DNA of 32,315 bases from Leptolyngbya sp. DLM2.Bin27. GTDB lineage: Bacteria; Cyanobacteriota; Cyanobacteriia; Phormidesmidales; Phormidesmidaceae. The DNA lies in contig RECJ01000239.1 of assembly GCA_007694115.1 (NCBI GenBank), forward strand, positions 1 through 32,315, given 5' to 3'. Positions 18,709 to 27,481 of the stretch are shown here, piece by piece. A program made the position numbers and the translations under genes. How positions within the stretch are numbered: position 1 is the first letter of the stretch; each line of letters starts with the position of its first letter. The notes below the pieces were generated by a model, which saw only the letters and a list, made by a program, of their open reading frames with translations, was not told the origin of the DNA and did no database searches.

Positions 18709-18767
18709 GCTCTAGAGTCTTCACACCAATTCCCCCTGTACCTTGACAACCGATCTAACTGAGACCT

Positions 18768-19085
18768 ATGGCTACTATTCAGCAACAAAAGATTCGTATT
18801 CGCCTCAAAGCCTTTGACCGCAGACTGCTAGATACCTCCTGCGAAAAGATTGTTGACACTGCCAACCGCACGAACGCCACAGCGATTGGCCCGATTCCTT
18901 TACCCACCAAGCGCCGCATTTACTGCGTGCTGCGCTCTCCCCACGTAGACAAAGATTCGCGGGAGCACTTTGAGAGTCGCACCCACCGCAGAATTATTGA
19001 TATCTATCAGCCTTCTTCCAAAACAATCGATGCTCTAATGAAGCTAGACCTGCCCGCTGGCGTAGACATTGAAGTGAAGCTATAG
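18768..19085 (+). CDS. rpsJ: 30S ribosomal protein S10
   Basis: This 105-residue S10 matches family length, with [49 protein letters not shown] and the [13 protein letters not shown] block. S10 is part of the 30S head and doubles as the NusE antitermination factor. Its position directly after tufA is characteristic of cyanobacteria. In many other bacteria it heads the S10 operon. A terminator follows at once. Confidence 0.97.
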   Translation: MATIQQQKIRIRLKAFDRRLLDTSCEKIVDTANRTNATAIGPIPLPTKRRIYCVLRSPHVDKDSREHFESRTHRRIIDIYQPSSKTIDALMKLDLPAGVDIEVKL

Positions 19086-19096
19086 AACTTCTGCCC

Positions 19097-19130
19097 AACC
19101 CGCTAGAGACTCTGCCCTCAGCGGGTTTTT
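19097..19130 (+). terminator. Intrinsic terminator after rpsJ
   Basis: AACCCGCT (19097-19104) pairs with AGCGGGTT (19120-19127) and is followed by more Ts. It begins 11 bases past the rpsJ stop. Confidence 0.75.
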
Positions 19131-19277
19131 AGTCTCTAAACTAGGGATTTAAAGCCCGAGGTAGGGCAACTGTAGGCAGCATTACCAGGAGGAGTTGGGT
19201 TAGAATACAGATATGTGAACAAGTGTTACAGCCTACTCTGCTACGGCATGATGGGCTTGAATCCGCAAGAGGCGATA

Positions 19278-19919
19278 ATGGCATTCTCCGAGTCCATATC
19301 TGTGCGAGAGCTCCCGCTTTTCCCTTTACCTGAGCTGGTTTTATTTCCGGGGAGGCACCTGCCGCTTCATGTGTTTGAGCCCCGCTATCGAATTATGATG
19401 AATACCGTCCTCCAAAGCGATCGCCGCTTTGGGGTACTGATGCTAGACCCCACCACGGGGCAGCCAGCGAATGTCGGCTGCTGCGCCGAAATCCTGCACT
19501 ATCAACGGCTGCCCGATGATCGGCTCAAAATTCTTACCATTGGCCAGCAGCGGTTTAGATTGCTGAGCTACGTACGTGAAAAGCCCTATCGAGTCGGGCT
19601 AGTTGAGTGGGTAGAGGACAAGCCCACGAGCCAAGATCTAAACCCGCTGGCCTCCGACGTCGATCGCCTACTGCGGGACGTAGTGCATCTATCGGCCAAG
19701 CTCACCAACCAGGATATTGATCTACCCGACAATATTCCTGATATTCCCATTGAGCTGTCTTACTGGGTAGCCAGTAATCTGCATGGAGTCGCTCTAGAGC
19801 AGCAGGCTCTGCTTGAGATGGACGATACTAGTGTCCGGCTTGAGCGAGAGGCCGAGATTCTTACCTCTACCCGCAATCACCTAGCTGCCCGTACTGCCCT
19901 TAAGGAAGTGCTTGAGTAG
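19278..19919 (+). CDS. LON substrate-binding-domain protein
   Basis: I place the start at ATG 19278 (MAFSESISVRELPLFPLPEL), giving 213 residues. The open frame reaches back to 19215, but the extra 21 residues are not family-like. The protein is a stand-alone LON N-terminal domain: LPLFPLPELVLFPGRHLPLHVFEPRYRIM is the standard opening, then RFGVLMLDP and GQQRFRLL. It has no AAA or protease domain, so it is not Lon itself. A stand-alone LON-domain gene next to rpsJ is, as I recall, common in cyanobacteria, but its role is unknown. Its last 20 bases overlap the convergent pheA gene. Confidence 0.88.
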   Translation: MAFSESISVRELPLFPLPELVLFPGRHLPLHVFEPRYRIMMNTVLQSDRRFGVLMLDPTTGQPANVGCCAEILHYQRLPDDRLKILTIGQQRFRLLSYVREKPYRVGLVEWVEDKPTSQDLNPLASDVDRLLRDVVHLSAKLTNQDIDLPDNIPDIPIELSYWVASNLHGVALEQQALLEMDDTSVRLEREAEILTSTRNHLAARTALKEVLE

Positions 19920-20832
19920 TTTGGGTTTTAGCCTTGGCGGCAGCAAGGCTAGGATCGACAACTACTACACTGTAGGTGCCGAAATTGACCAGGGTCTCGG
20001 TACAGGTGAGCAACTCGTCTAAAGCCTGTTGACCCATGCTGCTGAAGGCACTGATTTCTAGGTCAATAAAAAATAGGTATTCCCCGAGCGATCGCTTGGT
20101 GGGGCGGGATTCAATCCGACTTAAGTTAATACCGTAGTTGGCCAGCACGGCGAGGGGCTTGAGCAGGGCACCTGGGCCGTTGATTGGCAGGCTAAAAGCC
20201 AGGGAGGTATGCTCTCCTCCCTGAACCTCTGCTGTGGAGGGGGTGTTTTTGAGTACCCAAAACTTGGTGCAGTTGTCTGTGTGGTCGTTGATGTTGTGGG
20301 CCAAGATAGGCAGGCTGTAGAGCTGCGCTGCCCACTCCGACGAAATAGCGGCTACGGCCTCGTTGTCGGCCAAATGCCCCAATGCCTCAGTGGTTGAGCG
20401 GGTAGCAATGAGGTCAGCTTCGGGCAGATGCTGCTCTAGCCACCGCTGACACTGAGACAGCGCTTGAGAGTGGGAGTACACGATGTTGACGGCGGCTAAG
20501 TCTTTGGCCCGGGAGAGCAGCCCATGGCGAATAGGCATCACCATAGCGTGGTGAATCTGTAGCTGCTGGAGTTGCCAGAGGGTGTCTAGGGTAGTGGTAA
20601 CACCGCCCTCGGTGGAATTTTCAGCTGGGACAATAGTCAGGGTCGTCATTCCAGCCGCAGTGGCTTGCATAGCCTTAGGAATGGTGGGGAGGGCAAATAG
20701 CTCTACAGCTTGGCCGGTGCGCTGCTCTAAGTCGAGGCTGTAGGCCAGGGCGGCCAATTGAGAGTAGGTGCCCTCAGGCCCCAGGTAGGCAATAGTTACG
20801 GTCATGGGATATTGCGGTGCGGGCTTGTTCAA
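19900..20832 (-). CDS. pheA: Prephenate dehydratase
   Basis: This monofunctional 310-residue enzyme converts prephenate to phenylpyruvate in phenylalanine synthesis. The catalytic half begins YLGPEGTYSQLAAL, contains PAENSTEGGV and reaches the essential T-[RK]-F as NCTKFWVL. The C-terminal ACT domain follows (TSLAFSLPINGPGALLKPL and RIESRPTKRSLGEYLFFID), where the GALL and ESRP motifs form the phenylalanine feedback site. No chorismate mutase domain is present. An in-frame ATG at residue 10 (20805, MTVTIAYLGPEGTYS) is an equally good start. It converges with, and overlaps by 20 bases, the LON-domain gene. Confidence 0.95.
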   Translation of the reverse strand: MNKPAPQYPMTVTIAYLGPEGTYSQLAALAYSLDLEQRTGQAVELFALPTIPKAMQATAAGMTTLTIVPAENSTEGGVTTTLDTLWQLQQLQIHHAMVMPIRHGLLSRAKDLAAVNIVYSHSQALSQCQRWLEQHLPEADLIATRSTTEALGHLADNEAVAAISSEWAAQLYSLPILAHNINDHTDNCTKFWVLKNTPSTAEVQGGEHTSLAFSLPINGPGALLKPLAVLANYGINLSRIESRPTKRSLGEYLFFIDLEISAFSSMGQQALDELLTCTETLVNFGTYSVVVVDPSLAAAKAKTQTTQALP

Positions 20833-21083
20833 TACTACGTCTAACCCGAATTATTCACGAGAATAGACGCTCAAGGCCATGATTTCCGGCATAGAACCTA
20901 CCCCTGCAAAGGCCTGGGGCGAGAACTCAGGCGAAATTAGTTAGGTGGCTTGGTGTAGATGGCTGTTGTTGCCGAAATGACAGGCGGTTTTTGAGCGGCA
21001 TGAACTATGCAGGCTAAAGCCAAAAGGACATGCCTCTGCCCGCCTCTTCAGCCCAAAAGGAGTTAAGTGCTTAGATCTACAGT

Positions 21084-21824
21084 CTAGTTGCCAAAGCCGG
21101 CATACCAAAAGTAGGTAGCCATAGGAATCACGGTTGCCAGCACCAGCAAAACTACTAAGAGAATAGTGGTATTGCCTCGATTCTCAGCGGTTTCTTCGGC
21201 GGTGGCGAAGGTGCCTTCACTGGCGAAGGAATCGTCGAAGGCGGGGGGGCCAGGATCTGCTTTGCCGCTGAGGACGGCTACTATGCGATCGCTGGCCGCC
21301 AAGAAAGCCTGATTGTATTTATCACCCTCTAACAGCGGATAGAGCACGGTCTCTTGGGCCACACTGTCGGCAATATCGGCAGAGAGTAGAGTAGCCGCTT
21401 GCTCGCCCACGCGTATACCTACGGTTTTGGTCACCTCATCGAGCACTAACAGGGTTTGGTTGGCCTGCTCTTCAGGGGTGGGGTACCAGCGCTCGAACAG
21501 CTTATCGGTAAAGGTTTGAACCGTCTCGCCATAATCAAAATGACGAATGGTGACCAGCCGGACTTCGTCGCCGGTGGCAGTGGCTAGATTGCCCAAGCGA
21601 TCCGAGATTTTGTTTTCGTTGATGCGGCTGATGATATTGGCTTCGTCTATCACCCAGGTAGGATCGCCAGCGGTCACCGTCGGCACTTGAAACACCGCCA
21701 CTGCCTCAGCCGGCGACGCTAGCAGGCCAAACAGCAGCAGCAGCGGTAAGACTAGACCTACAACGCCGGTTCGGCAGATCTCAATCAAGGGATTAAACGT
21801 TTGTTGCAGGGAGTGAGGTTGCAT
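21084..21824 (-). CDS. TPM domain protein, Psb32-like
   Basis: This 246-residue exported protein has a signal sequence (hydrophobic 20-37, likely cleavage after AEA41), a TPM domain at about 55-190 (VIDEANIISRINENKISDRL, then GDEVRLVTIRHFDYGETV, QTLLVLDEVTKTVGIRVG), an acidic linker and a C-terminal membrane span at about 217-240 (NTTILLVVLLVLATVIPMAT). This layout is that of Psb32 (Synechocystis sll1390), a lumenal protein that helps protect and repair photosystem II. The fit is good, but TPM proteins are a broad family, so orthology is probable rather than certain. Confidence 0.8.
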   Translation of the reverse strand: MQPHSLQQTFNPLIEICRTGVVGLVLPLLLLFGLLASPAEAVAVFQVPTVTAGDPTWVIDEANIISRINENKISDRLGNLATATGDEVRLVTIRHFDYGETVQTFTDKLFERWYPTPEEQANQTLLVLDEVTKTVGIRVGEQAATLLSADIADSVAQETVLYPLLEGDKYNQAFLAASDRIVAVLSGKADPGPPAFDDSFASEGTFATAEETAENRGNTTILLVVLLVLATVIPMATYFWYAGFGN

Positions 21825-21974
21825 CGGCCCAAGCTACAGCGACTACTGGGTTAAGGGAGCCAGCTGATCTACGCCCAAAACCCTACTACCCAATATACGA
21901 GGCTTAGAGACTTGAGGGAAGCAGGTCTGCCCAGTTTCCCTTGCAATCGCCCGGTAGCACCTGAAACTGGGCTG

Positions 21975-22253
21975 CTAGGCAGAGGGTAGATTGCGCAGGC
22001 GAATTAACTGCCGACGCATGAGCGGTGAGGCCGCTACTTCAGCCACTTCGCTGATCTCGATCTGCGACTCTAGTTGCTCGACAAACTCATCGGTGCCGTA
22101 GGAAAATGCGTCAATCAGCTGCTCTAGTAGCTGATCGCGGTTGGCCATCACGTGGCTGTCTTCTAGAATGCGAAACTTGAGGGTGATAGCACAGTCATAG
22201 ACACCAATCTGGGCTTCGGCCGACGGACGGGGTGCAGATGTAGCCATAGTCAA
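21975..22253 (-). CDS. Small Npun_R1517-like cyanobacterial protein
   Basis: This 92-residue protein has the pattern IGVYDCAITLKFRILEDSHV, NRDQLLEQLIDAFSYGTDEF and a C-terminal SPLMRRQLIRLRN. It resembles the family named after Npun_R1517, described as a regulator in heterocyst differentiation. The match is from memory, and the family also occurs in cyanobacteria that do not make heterocysts, so no heterocyst role should be assumed here. There is no obvious DNA-binding helix-turn-helix. An alternative start is ATG at residue 3 (22247). It follows a gene-free region and may be transcribed with the TPM gene 150 bases downstream. Confidence 0.65.
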   Translation of the reverse strand: MTMATSAPRPSAEAQIGVYDCAITLKFRILEDSHVMANRDQLLEQLIDAFSYGTDEFVEQLESQIEISEVAEVAASPLMRRQLIRLRNLPSA

Positions 22254-23189
22254 ATATGTACTCCCTAACTAGGTATGAAAGGAGTCATCAGGGGAGACCA
22301 GGGGCTAGAGAGTTCATCCCGCCGGGGGCTTGCGGGGGCAGCAGTGCCGAAATGAGTGGCGTAAACCACGCTGAGCATGGTGATGCAATCCCTATGATGA
22401 CAGTCAGGTTGGCCTGACTAGATCGTTGCCACCTAGGTATGGAACAGTCGGTGATGATCTAGAGCAGGCTGCCTGATAACCATCAAATCAAAAAACCCTG
22501 GTAGGTTGTGTTTTAGCGACCTGCTTTTACAGGATTGACACAGTTTTGTGAGGCCAGGGTTAATGGCATTGATAAACATCCGTAGATTGCTGGGGGAGAT
22601 GACTTTTTTATACAATTCGTTGATTTACACGCTAGGGTTATCGCCGCCGAAACTATTTTTACCCCTTCAACTGCCCCCTAGAATTAAGGACGCAGAAGGG
22701 CTACAGAGAATTACACAGCCATTCAGCTAGCCAGTCTTGTCCTGGTTTTGGGTTTGTTTAATCCTGGGGCAAGCTGAGCTAATCCCAGGATTAAATCCTG
22801 CTAGATCAGCTAAATTCATGGGGCTAAACCGACAGCAGCACGGCCAATACTCCGTATAGTACTGAGTAATCTAGGTGTCACAATCAACCAGCAAAATGCG
22901 TGATTCCCTGATCTAATTCTATTTGCTGCCGGTGGTTTGAGCCGGGTTGGGCATGGTGCTCGGTCGGGTTTTGTCTCCAGCCTTACCCAGGCTGGCCGAC
23001 CGGGGCTGTATTTGGGTGGCAACTCCTATGCCCAGGCGGAAAAGCAGCCCACTATCCGGTCGCAATCCGCCTGCGCAGTCGCGCTGGCGGCGGCGAGATG
23101 TGCTTTGGCGGGCTGGTTCACGGCTGTTGGCATTGATTTTTGAATAAGACCTTGCCAAATCTTGAAAGTTTAACCCTATTGTTAGGGCA
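22254..23189. other. About 940-bp gene-poor region
   Basis: No open frame here has convincing coding character. The longest are about 60-97 codons and have skewed composition. On the plus strand, TTGACA (22535-22540) with GTTAAT (22559-22564) is a possible promoter, and a 12-bp perfect inverted repeat lies at 22757-22795. Together they could bound a small transcript. The promoter of the minus-strand gene at 22253 and the leader of the alpha-amylase gene should also be here. Confidence 0.5.
22757..22795. repeat. Perfect 12-bp inverted repeat in the gene-poor region
   Basis: TTTAATCCTGGG (22757-22768) and CCCAGGATTAAA (22784-22795) are exact complements with a 15-base loop containing AGCTGAGCT. 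No T-run follows on the plus strand, so it could be a structured RNA end, a protein-binding site or a repeat element. Confidence 0.6.
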
Positions 23190-23210
23190 ATGCATCTTCC
23201 GGTGGTAGCC

Positions 23211-24851
23211 ATGCCTAATCCCGATCAACAGATCAGCGATCCAGTCGAACCTTTAGCCGCTCAGCTTACCGCTGAAACCGCCCAGGCATCGGGGGGAGAA
23301 GGCTTAGACACCAACGCTGCCCCCCGACAAGGTAAGGATCAGCAGGCAGCGATCAACGGCATCATGATGCAGTATTTCCACTGGTATATCCCCGCCGACG
23401 GCAACCACTGGAACCGAGTGCAACAAGCCGCTGAAGATCTGGCTGAGGCGGGCATTACCGCCCTGTGGCTGCCCCCGGCCTACAAGGGCTTTGAAGGCCA
23501 AAAAGACGTGGGCTATGGGGCCTATGACCTGTTTGACCTAGGGGAGTTTAATCAACAGGGCACCGTGCCCACTAAGTACGGCAATAAAGACGAGTACATC
23601 GCGGCGGTTAAAGCCTGTCGCGATCGCGGCATCGAGATCTACGCCGATGTTGTGTTTAACCACAAAATGGCGGCCGATGTTGAAGAGGAGTTCAATGCGA
23701 TTCCCTTGGACCCCCACGATCGCCGCCGTATCTTAGGCGACATGCGTCAAATCAAATCCTGGACAGGCTTTAACTTTCCGGGCCGGGGCGACAAATATTC
23801 GAGTATGAAGTGGCACTGGTACCACTTTGATGCCGTGGACTACAACAGCAACGCGCCTGACTACCAGGCCGTTTGGCTAATCGAGGGCAAAGCCTTTGAA
23901 GACAAAGTGAGTTGGGAGATGGGCAGCTATGACTATCTAATGGGCTGCGACCTCGATATTGACCATCCCGACGTGCGCCATGAGTTGAAACGCTGGGGCG
24001 AGTGGATGCTCGACCAAGTCGGGGTCGATGGCTTTCGCTTAGACGCCATTAAGCACATCTGCGGCGATTTCTTTGGTGACTGGCTGGCCCATTTAGAGCA
24101 ATACGCCCAGCGCAAGCTATTTTGTGTCGGCGAATATTGGACCTACGATCTCGGCACCCTGAGCTGGTACGCCGATAATTCCGGCGGTCTTTTAAATTTA
24201 TTTGATGCGCCGCTGCACCGCAATTTTCACCAAGCCAGCCGATCCGGGAGCCACTACGACCTCCGCACCATCTTTGACCATACGGTGGTCAAAATCATGC
24301 CCTTGCTGGCCGTCACCCTCGTTGAGAACCATGACACCCAGCCCCTGCAAGCTCTAGAGTCGGTGGTAGAGGCCTGGTTTAAGCCCCTAGCCTATGCGCT
24401 GATTTTGCTGCGACAGGACGGCTACCCCTGTATCTTTTACTGCGATTACTACGGGGCTCACTACGTGGACAAAGGCCGCGACGGCAACCAGCACGAGATC
24501 TGGATGGACTCGCACCGGGAGATTTTAGATCGGCTGCTGATGGGCCGCCGCCACTTTGCCTACGGTCCCCAGTATGACTACTTTGACCATCCCAACGTAG
24601 TGGGCTGGACGCGGCTAGGTACCACCGACCATCCCCCCGCCATGGCGGTGCTGCTGAGCAACGGAGCAGCGGGCCATAAGTGGATGGAAGTGGGCAAGCC
24701 CAACACTACCTTCTATGACCTTACCGGCAACCTTCAACAGAGCATTACTACCAATGACCACGGCTGGGCCGAGTTTTACTGCCAGGGTGGGTCGGTGTCG
24801 GTATGGGTAGACGATCAGCCAATTGGGAGCGGGGGGGGCTTGCCACGGTAA
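23211..24851 (+). CDS. Alpha-amylase, GH13 (cytosolic GH13_5-like)
   Basis: I prefer ATG 23211 (546 residues). The frame also allows 23190, and the numbering below uses that longer form. The protein has no signal peptide, so it should act on internal alpha-glucans such as glycogen. The first 50 residues are a Gln/Glu-rich extension, then the barrel starts at GIMMQYFHWYIPADGNHWNR. Conserved motifs are DVVFNHK, GFRLDAIKH (nucleophile D285), VGEYW (acid/base E315) and ENHDTQP (D382). The MMQYFHWY start and VGEYW motif are typical of the liquefying/cytoplasmic GH13_5 group. All catalytic residues are present. It precedes desB by 146 bases on the same strand. Confidence 0.93.
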   Translation: MPNPDQQISDPVEPLAAQLTAETAQASGGEGLDTNAAPRQGKDQQAAINGIMMQYFHWYIPADGNHWNRVQQAAEDLAEAGITALWLPPAYKGFEGQKDVGYGAYDLFDLGEFNQQGTVPTKYGNKDEYIAAVKACRDRGIEIYADVVFNHKMAADVEEEFNAIPLDPHDRRRILGDMRQIKSWTGFNFPGRGDKYSSMKWHWYHFDAVDYNSNAPDYQAVWLIEGKAFEDKVSWEMGSYDYLMGCDLDIDHPDVRHELKRWGEWMLDQVGVDGFRLDAIKHICGDFFGDWLAHLEQYAQRKLFCVGEYWTYDLGTLSWYADNSGGLLNLFDAPLHRNFHQASRSGSHYDLRTIFDHTVVKIMPLLAVTLVENHDTQPLQALESVVEAWFKPLAYALILLRQDGYPCIFYCDYYGAHYVDKGRDGNQHEIWMDSHREILDRLLMGRRHFAYGPQYDYFDHPNVVGWTRLGTTDHPPAMAVLLSNGAAGHKWMEVGKPNTTFYDLTGNLQQSITTNDHGWAEFYCQGGSVSVWVDDQPIGSGGGLPR

Positions 24852-24997
24852 ACCCGTTCTCAGCGGCCACTGGCCTGCCTCCCTGGCCACCGGCTGTTGA
24901 GGAAGGCATCTGCTGCAAGATAGAAGTTTACTCCGTAAAAAGTTAAGCTGTGTAACACACGCTTTTATTGCTCTAGGGCAGTGGGGCGTCTATCCCT

Positions 24998-26101
24998 ATG
25001 GTTAAATTTGGTGCTTTAGTGCAAGTAGATCGCGTTCTGACCGGGGCCACAGAGGTAGAGCTATCGGCCTATGTTCGGTCAGCTGAGGAGTTAAGCTTTA
25101 CCCTTCAAGACCTGAAGGCGGCAATTCCAGCCCACTGCTTTCGGCCTTCTACCCTCAGGTCTTTGGCCTATCTATTTCTGGATGTTGGCATTGTGGCGGG
25201 GCTATATGCGGTGGCCCACAGCCTCAATTCTTGGCTGTTTTTTCCGATCTTTTGGCTGGCCCAGGGCACGATGTTTTGGGCGCTGTTTGTGGTGGGTCAC
25301 GACTGCGGTCACGGGTCGTTTTCGCGCCATCGGTGGTTAAACAATTTAGTCGGCCACCTAACCCACACGCCGATTTTGGTGCCCTACCACGGCTGGCGCA
25401 TTAGTCACCGCACTCACCATGCCAATACGGGCAACGTTGACACCGATGAGAGCTGGTACCCGATTGATGAATCTACCTATCGGGCCATGCCTGCGGTGCA
25501 AAAGCTAGTGCGGTTTTATGGGTCGCTGCTGGCCTACCCGTTTTACCTATTCTTTCGATCATCGGGGCGATCAGGATCCCATTTCTTACCCAGCAGCCCT
25601 ATATTTCGCCCCTCGGAGCGGCGCGATGTGCTGACGAGCACCCTGTGCTGGTCGGCGATGATCGTATTTTTGGCGTGGTTGGGAGTGACCCAGGGGCTGC
25701 TGTTTTTGGTGACGTACTACGTCATGCCCTATCTGGTGTTTGTCATTTGGCTCGACTTTGTCACTTTCTTGCACCACAGCGAGCCGGATATTCCCTGGTA
25801 TCGCGGGGAGGAGTGGTACTTTCTCAAGGGGGCACTGTCGACCATTGACCGTGACTACGGGTTGATCAACCCGATTCACCACAATATTGGTACCCATGTG
25901 GCCCACCACATTTTTTCGAGCATGCCCCACTATCACTTGAAGACGGCAACAGAGGCGATTAAACCGATTTTGGGCGACTATTACCGCAGCTCTAGCGAGC
26001 CGGTGTTGAAGAGCTTTGTGCGCTCGTTTTGGGCCTGCCATTATGTGGCGGATCAGGGGTCTAAGGTGTATTACCAACCGCATCCACGTCATCAGCGCTA
26101 G
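24998..26101 (+). CDS. desB: Acyl-lipid omega-3 (delta-15) fatty acid desaturase
   Basis: This 367-residue membrane di-iron enzyme would insert the omega-3 double bond into lipid-bound C18 fatty acids using ferredoxin. The three histidine boxes are HDCGH (101-105), HRTHH (137-141) and HVAHH (300-304). Segments such as AEELSFTLQDLKAAIPAHCF, FVVGHDCGHGSFS, LVPYHGWRISHRTHHANTGN and STIDRDYGLINPIHHNIGTH follow Synechocystis DesB closely. DesA (delta-12) differs in these regions. Two hydrophobic hairpins flank the boxes. desB is typically cold-induced in cyanobacteria. The upstream gap is AT-rich, with GTGT-AAC-ACAC at about 24952-24962, but no control site is proven. Confidence 0.93.
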   Translation: MVKFGALVQVDRVLTGATEVELSAYVRSAEELSFTLQDLKAAIPAHCFRPSTLRSLAYLFLDVGIVAGLYAVAHSLNSWLFFPIFWLAQGTMFWALFVVGHDCGHGSFSRHRWLNNLVGHLTHTPILVPYHGWRISHRTHHANTGNVDTDESWYPIDESTYRAMPAVQKLVRFYGSLLAYPFYLFFRSSGRSGSHFLPSSPIFRPSERRDVLTSTLCWSAMIVFLAWLGVTQGLLFLVTYYVMPYLVFVIWLDFVTFLHHSEPDIPWYRGEEWYFLKGALSTIDRDYGLINPIHHNIGTHVAHHIFSSMPHYHLKTATEAIKPILGDYYRSSSEPVLKSFVRSFWACHYVADQGSKVYYQPHPRHQR

Positions 26102-26109
26102 GGGTGCTA

Positions 26110-26119
26110 GGTGTCAGGT
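26110..26119. repeat. GGTGTCAGGT unit shared with 30148-30173
   Basis: This 10-mer just past desB is the reverse complement of ACCTGACACC, which occurs twice at 30148-30173. It is probably part of a short tandem repeat family common in cyanobacterial intergenic DNA. Confidence 0.35.
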
Positions 26120-26206
26120 TTTAGGATTGGCTGACGATAGACACTACAGAGTGTCAGCTTGAGGCGTTAGCGCTGTCCCAGACAACTGCTTCGGTAGTTC
26201 ATCGAC

Positions 26207-26253
26207 TAAAGTGGGCAGGTTAGGATCAGTTTGGTTCTAAGCTGCCCACTTTA
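26207..26253. terminator. Inverted repeat downstream of desB
   Basis: TAAAGTGGGCAG (26207-26218) and CTGCCCACTTTA (26242-26253) are perfect 12-bp complements with a 23-base loop, 105 bases after desB. It resembles a terminator stem without a long T-run. Confidence 0.5.
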
Positions 26254-26371
26254 CTATGGGTAGCGACGGGTCGAATTAGGCCTGGTACGGAGCCTGGCGC
26301 AGACTGTCTGAGGTTTGCGTAGGCGGAGCTCCGGGGCTTGAATTTGGTGTATTTTTAGCGCTTCTTTGGCG

Positions 26372-27346
26372 ATGACTCAGCCTTTGATCTCAGCCATTAT
26401 TTGTACCCACAACCGGGCTGGCTACCTGGGGGGAGCGATCGCTAGCCTGCTGGGTCAGACCTACCCCACCTACGAAATTATTGTGGTCGACAACGCCTCG
26501 TGCGATCGCACCAAGGACGTGGTAGACACCTTTCTACCCCATCCAAAACTGACCTATGTGTATGAGAGCACCCTGGGGCTCTCGACGGCGCGCAACCGGG
26601 GGGCGGCGGTTGCCCAGGGCACCATTCTGGCCTACTTAGATGACGATGCCGAGGCCTCGCCCCACTGGCTGGCGGCCCTGGCAGAGGTTTTTGAGCAGCA
26701 CCCTAGAGCTGCGATCGCAGGCGGCCCGGTGAGCCTGATCTGGCCTAGGGGTATGACCGCGCCCGGCTGGCTGTCGCCCACCCTCTCAGAGAGTTTGGGT
26801 ACCTACGACCTGGGCCAAGCTCTGCGGCTGATTGCTGAGCCTGGGCAAACCCCTAGGGGCCTCAACTATGCCGTCAAAAAAAGCTTTTTAGACACCGTCG
26901 GTGGCTTTGATGTGCAGCTGGGGCGGGTGGGCAAAAACCTGCTGTCCAACGAAGAGCTGCACCTGACCCAGCAGGCCCTAGCCGCCGGGCTGGAGGTGCT
27001 GTATGTGCCCCAGGCCCAGGTGGCCCACAACGTGGCCCCAGAGCGGCTGCGGCGCAGCTGGTTTTGGCGGCGCGGCTGGTGGCAGGGCATCAGCGAATGC
27101 CACCGCGAGCAGGTGGCCGGGACGCTGGCCCTGGGGCGGGTGCGGGTGCGCAGCACCGGCCTGGTGCGGGGGTTGATCAAGGCCCTGCGCCACTGGCCTG
27201 ACCCGGCCCTGCGGTTTGAAAACCTGGTCTACGCCTACGGGCAGCTGGGCTATGTGCTGAGTGGCTTAAAATACCTGCTGGCCCGCCCTGGGGCTAAGCG
27301 GCCGGCAGATGCTCTGGCGCGATCGCGCGCTGGCTTGGGCAACTAA
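26372..27346 (+). CDS. Glycosyltransferase family 2
   Basis: I place the start at ATG 26372 (MTQPLISAIICTHNRAGYLG). The frame could use a TTG two codons earlier, which is less likely. The GT-A fold is clear: ICTHNRAGYLGGAIASLLGQ and IIVVDNASCDRTKDVV bind the nucleotide sugar, AYLDDDAEASPHW carries the metal-binding Asp cluster, and GGFDVQLGR and NEELHLTQQAL complete the acceptor side. The C-terminus is basic (RRSWFWRRGWW), perhaps for membrane contact. It is probably involved in surface glycan synthesis with the next two genes. The sugar and acceptor are unknown. Confidence 0.88.
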   Translation: MTQPLISAIICTHNRAGYLGGAIASLLGQTYPTYEIIVVDNASCDRTKDVVDTFLPHPKLTYVYESTLGLSTARNRGAAVAQGTILAYLDDDAEASPHWLAALAEVFEQHPRAAIAGGPVSLIWPRGMTAPGWLSPTLSESLGTYDLGQALRLIAEPGQTPRGLNYAVKKSFLDTVGGFDVQLGRVGKNLLSNEELHLTQQALAAGLEVLYVPQAQVAHNVAPERLRRSWFWRRGWWQGISECHREQVAGTLALGRVRVRSTGLVRGLIKALRHWPDPALRFENLVYAYGQLGYVLSGLKYLLARPGAKRPADALARSRAGLGN

Positions 27347-27371
27347 CCCCGAATGTCACCGAATTAAGGCT

Positions 27372-27388
27372 GGTGGGCCGTGCCCACC
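27372..27388. repeat. GGTGGGC palindrome, second copy
   Basis: GGTGGGC-CGT-GCCCACC forms a 7-bp stem, 26 bases after the first glycosyltransferase gene. It matches the palindrome at 49-65. Both lie just past gene ends. Confidence 0.45.
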
Positions 27389-27481
27389 CTACGGCAGATC
27401 AAGGCTTTCGGGATTGGCGAGGATTAATTTCAGCTTATTTCAGTGACATTCAACCAACCCCCTCTCTAAACGGCTTTTTCT

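Noticed and set aside
22548..22730. 60-codon plus-strand frame in the gene-free gap
   Set aside because: It looks weakly hydrophobic but has no ribosome binding site or recognisable family. Kept only as part of the possible small transcript.
22937..23147. Plus-strand frames ending SRWRRRDVLWRAGSRLLALIFE-like
   Set aside because: The ending vaguely recalls the N-terminus of membrane kinases, but the frame stops at once, the rest is Arg/Pro-rich noise and there is no ribosome binding site.
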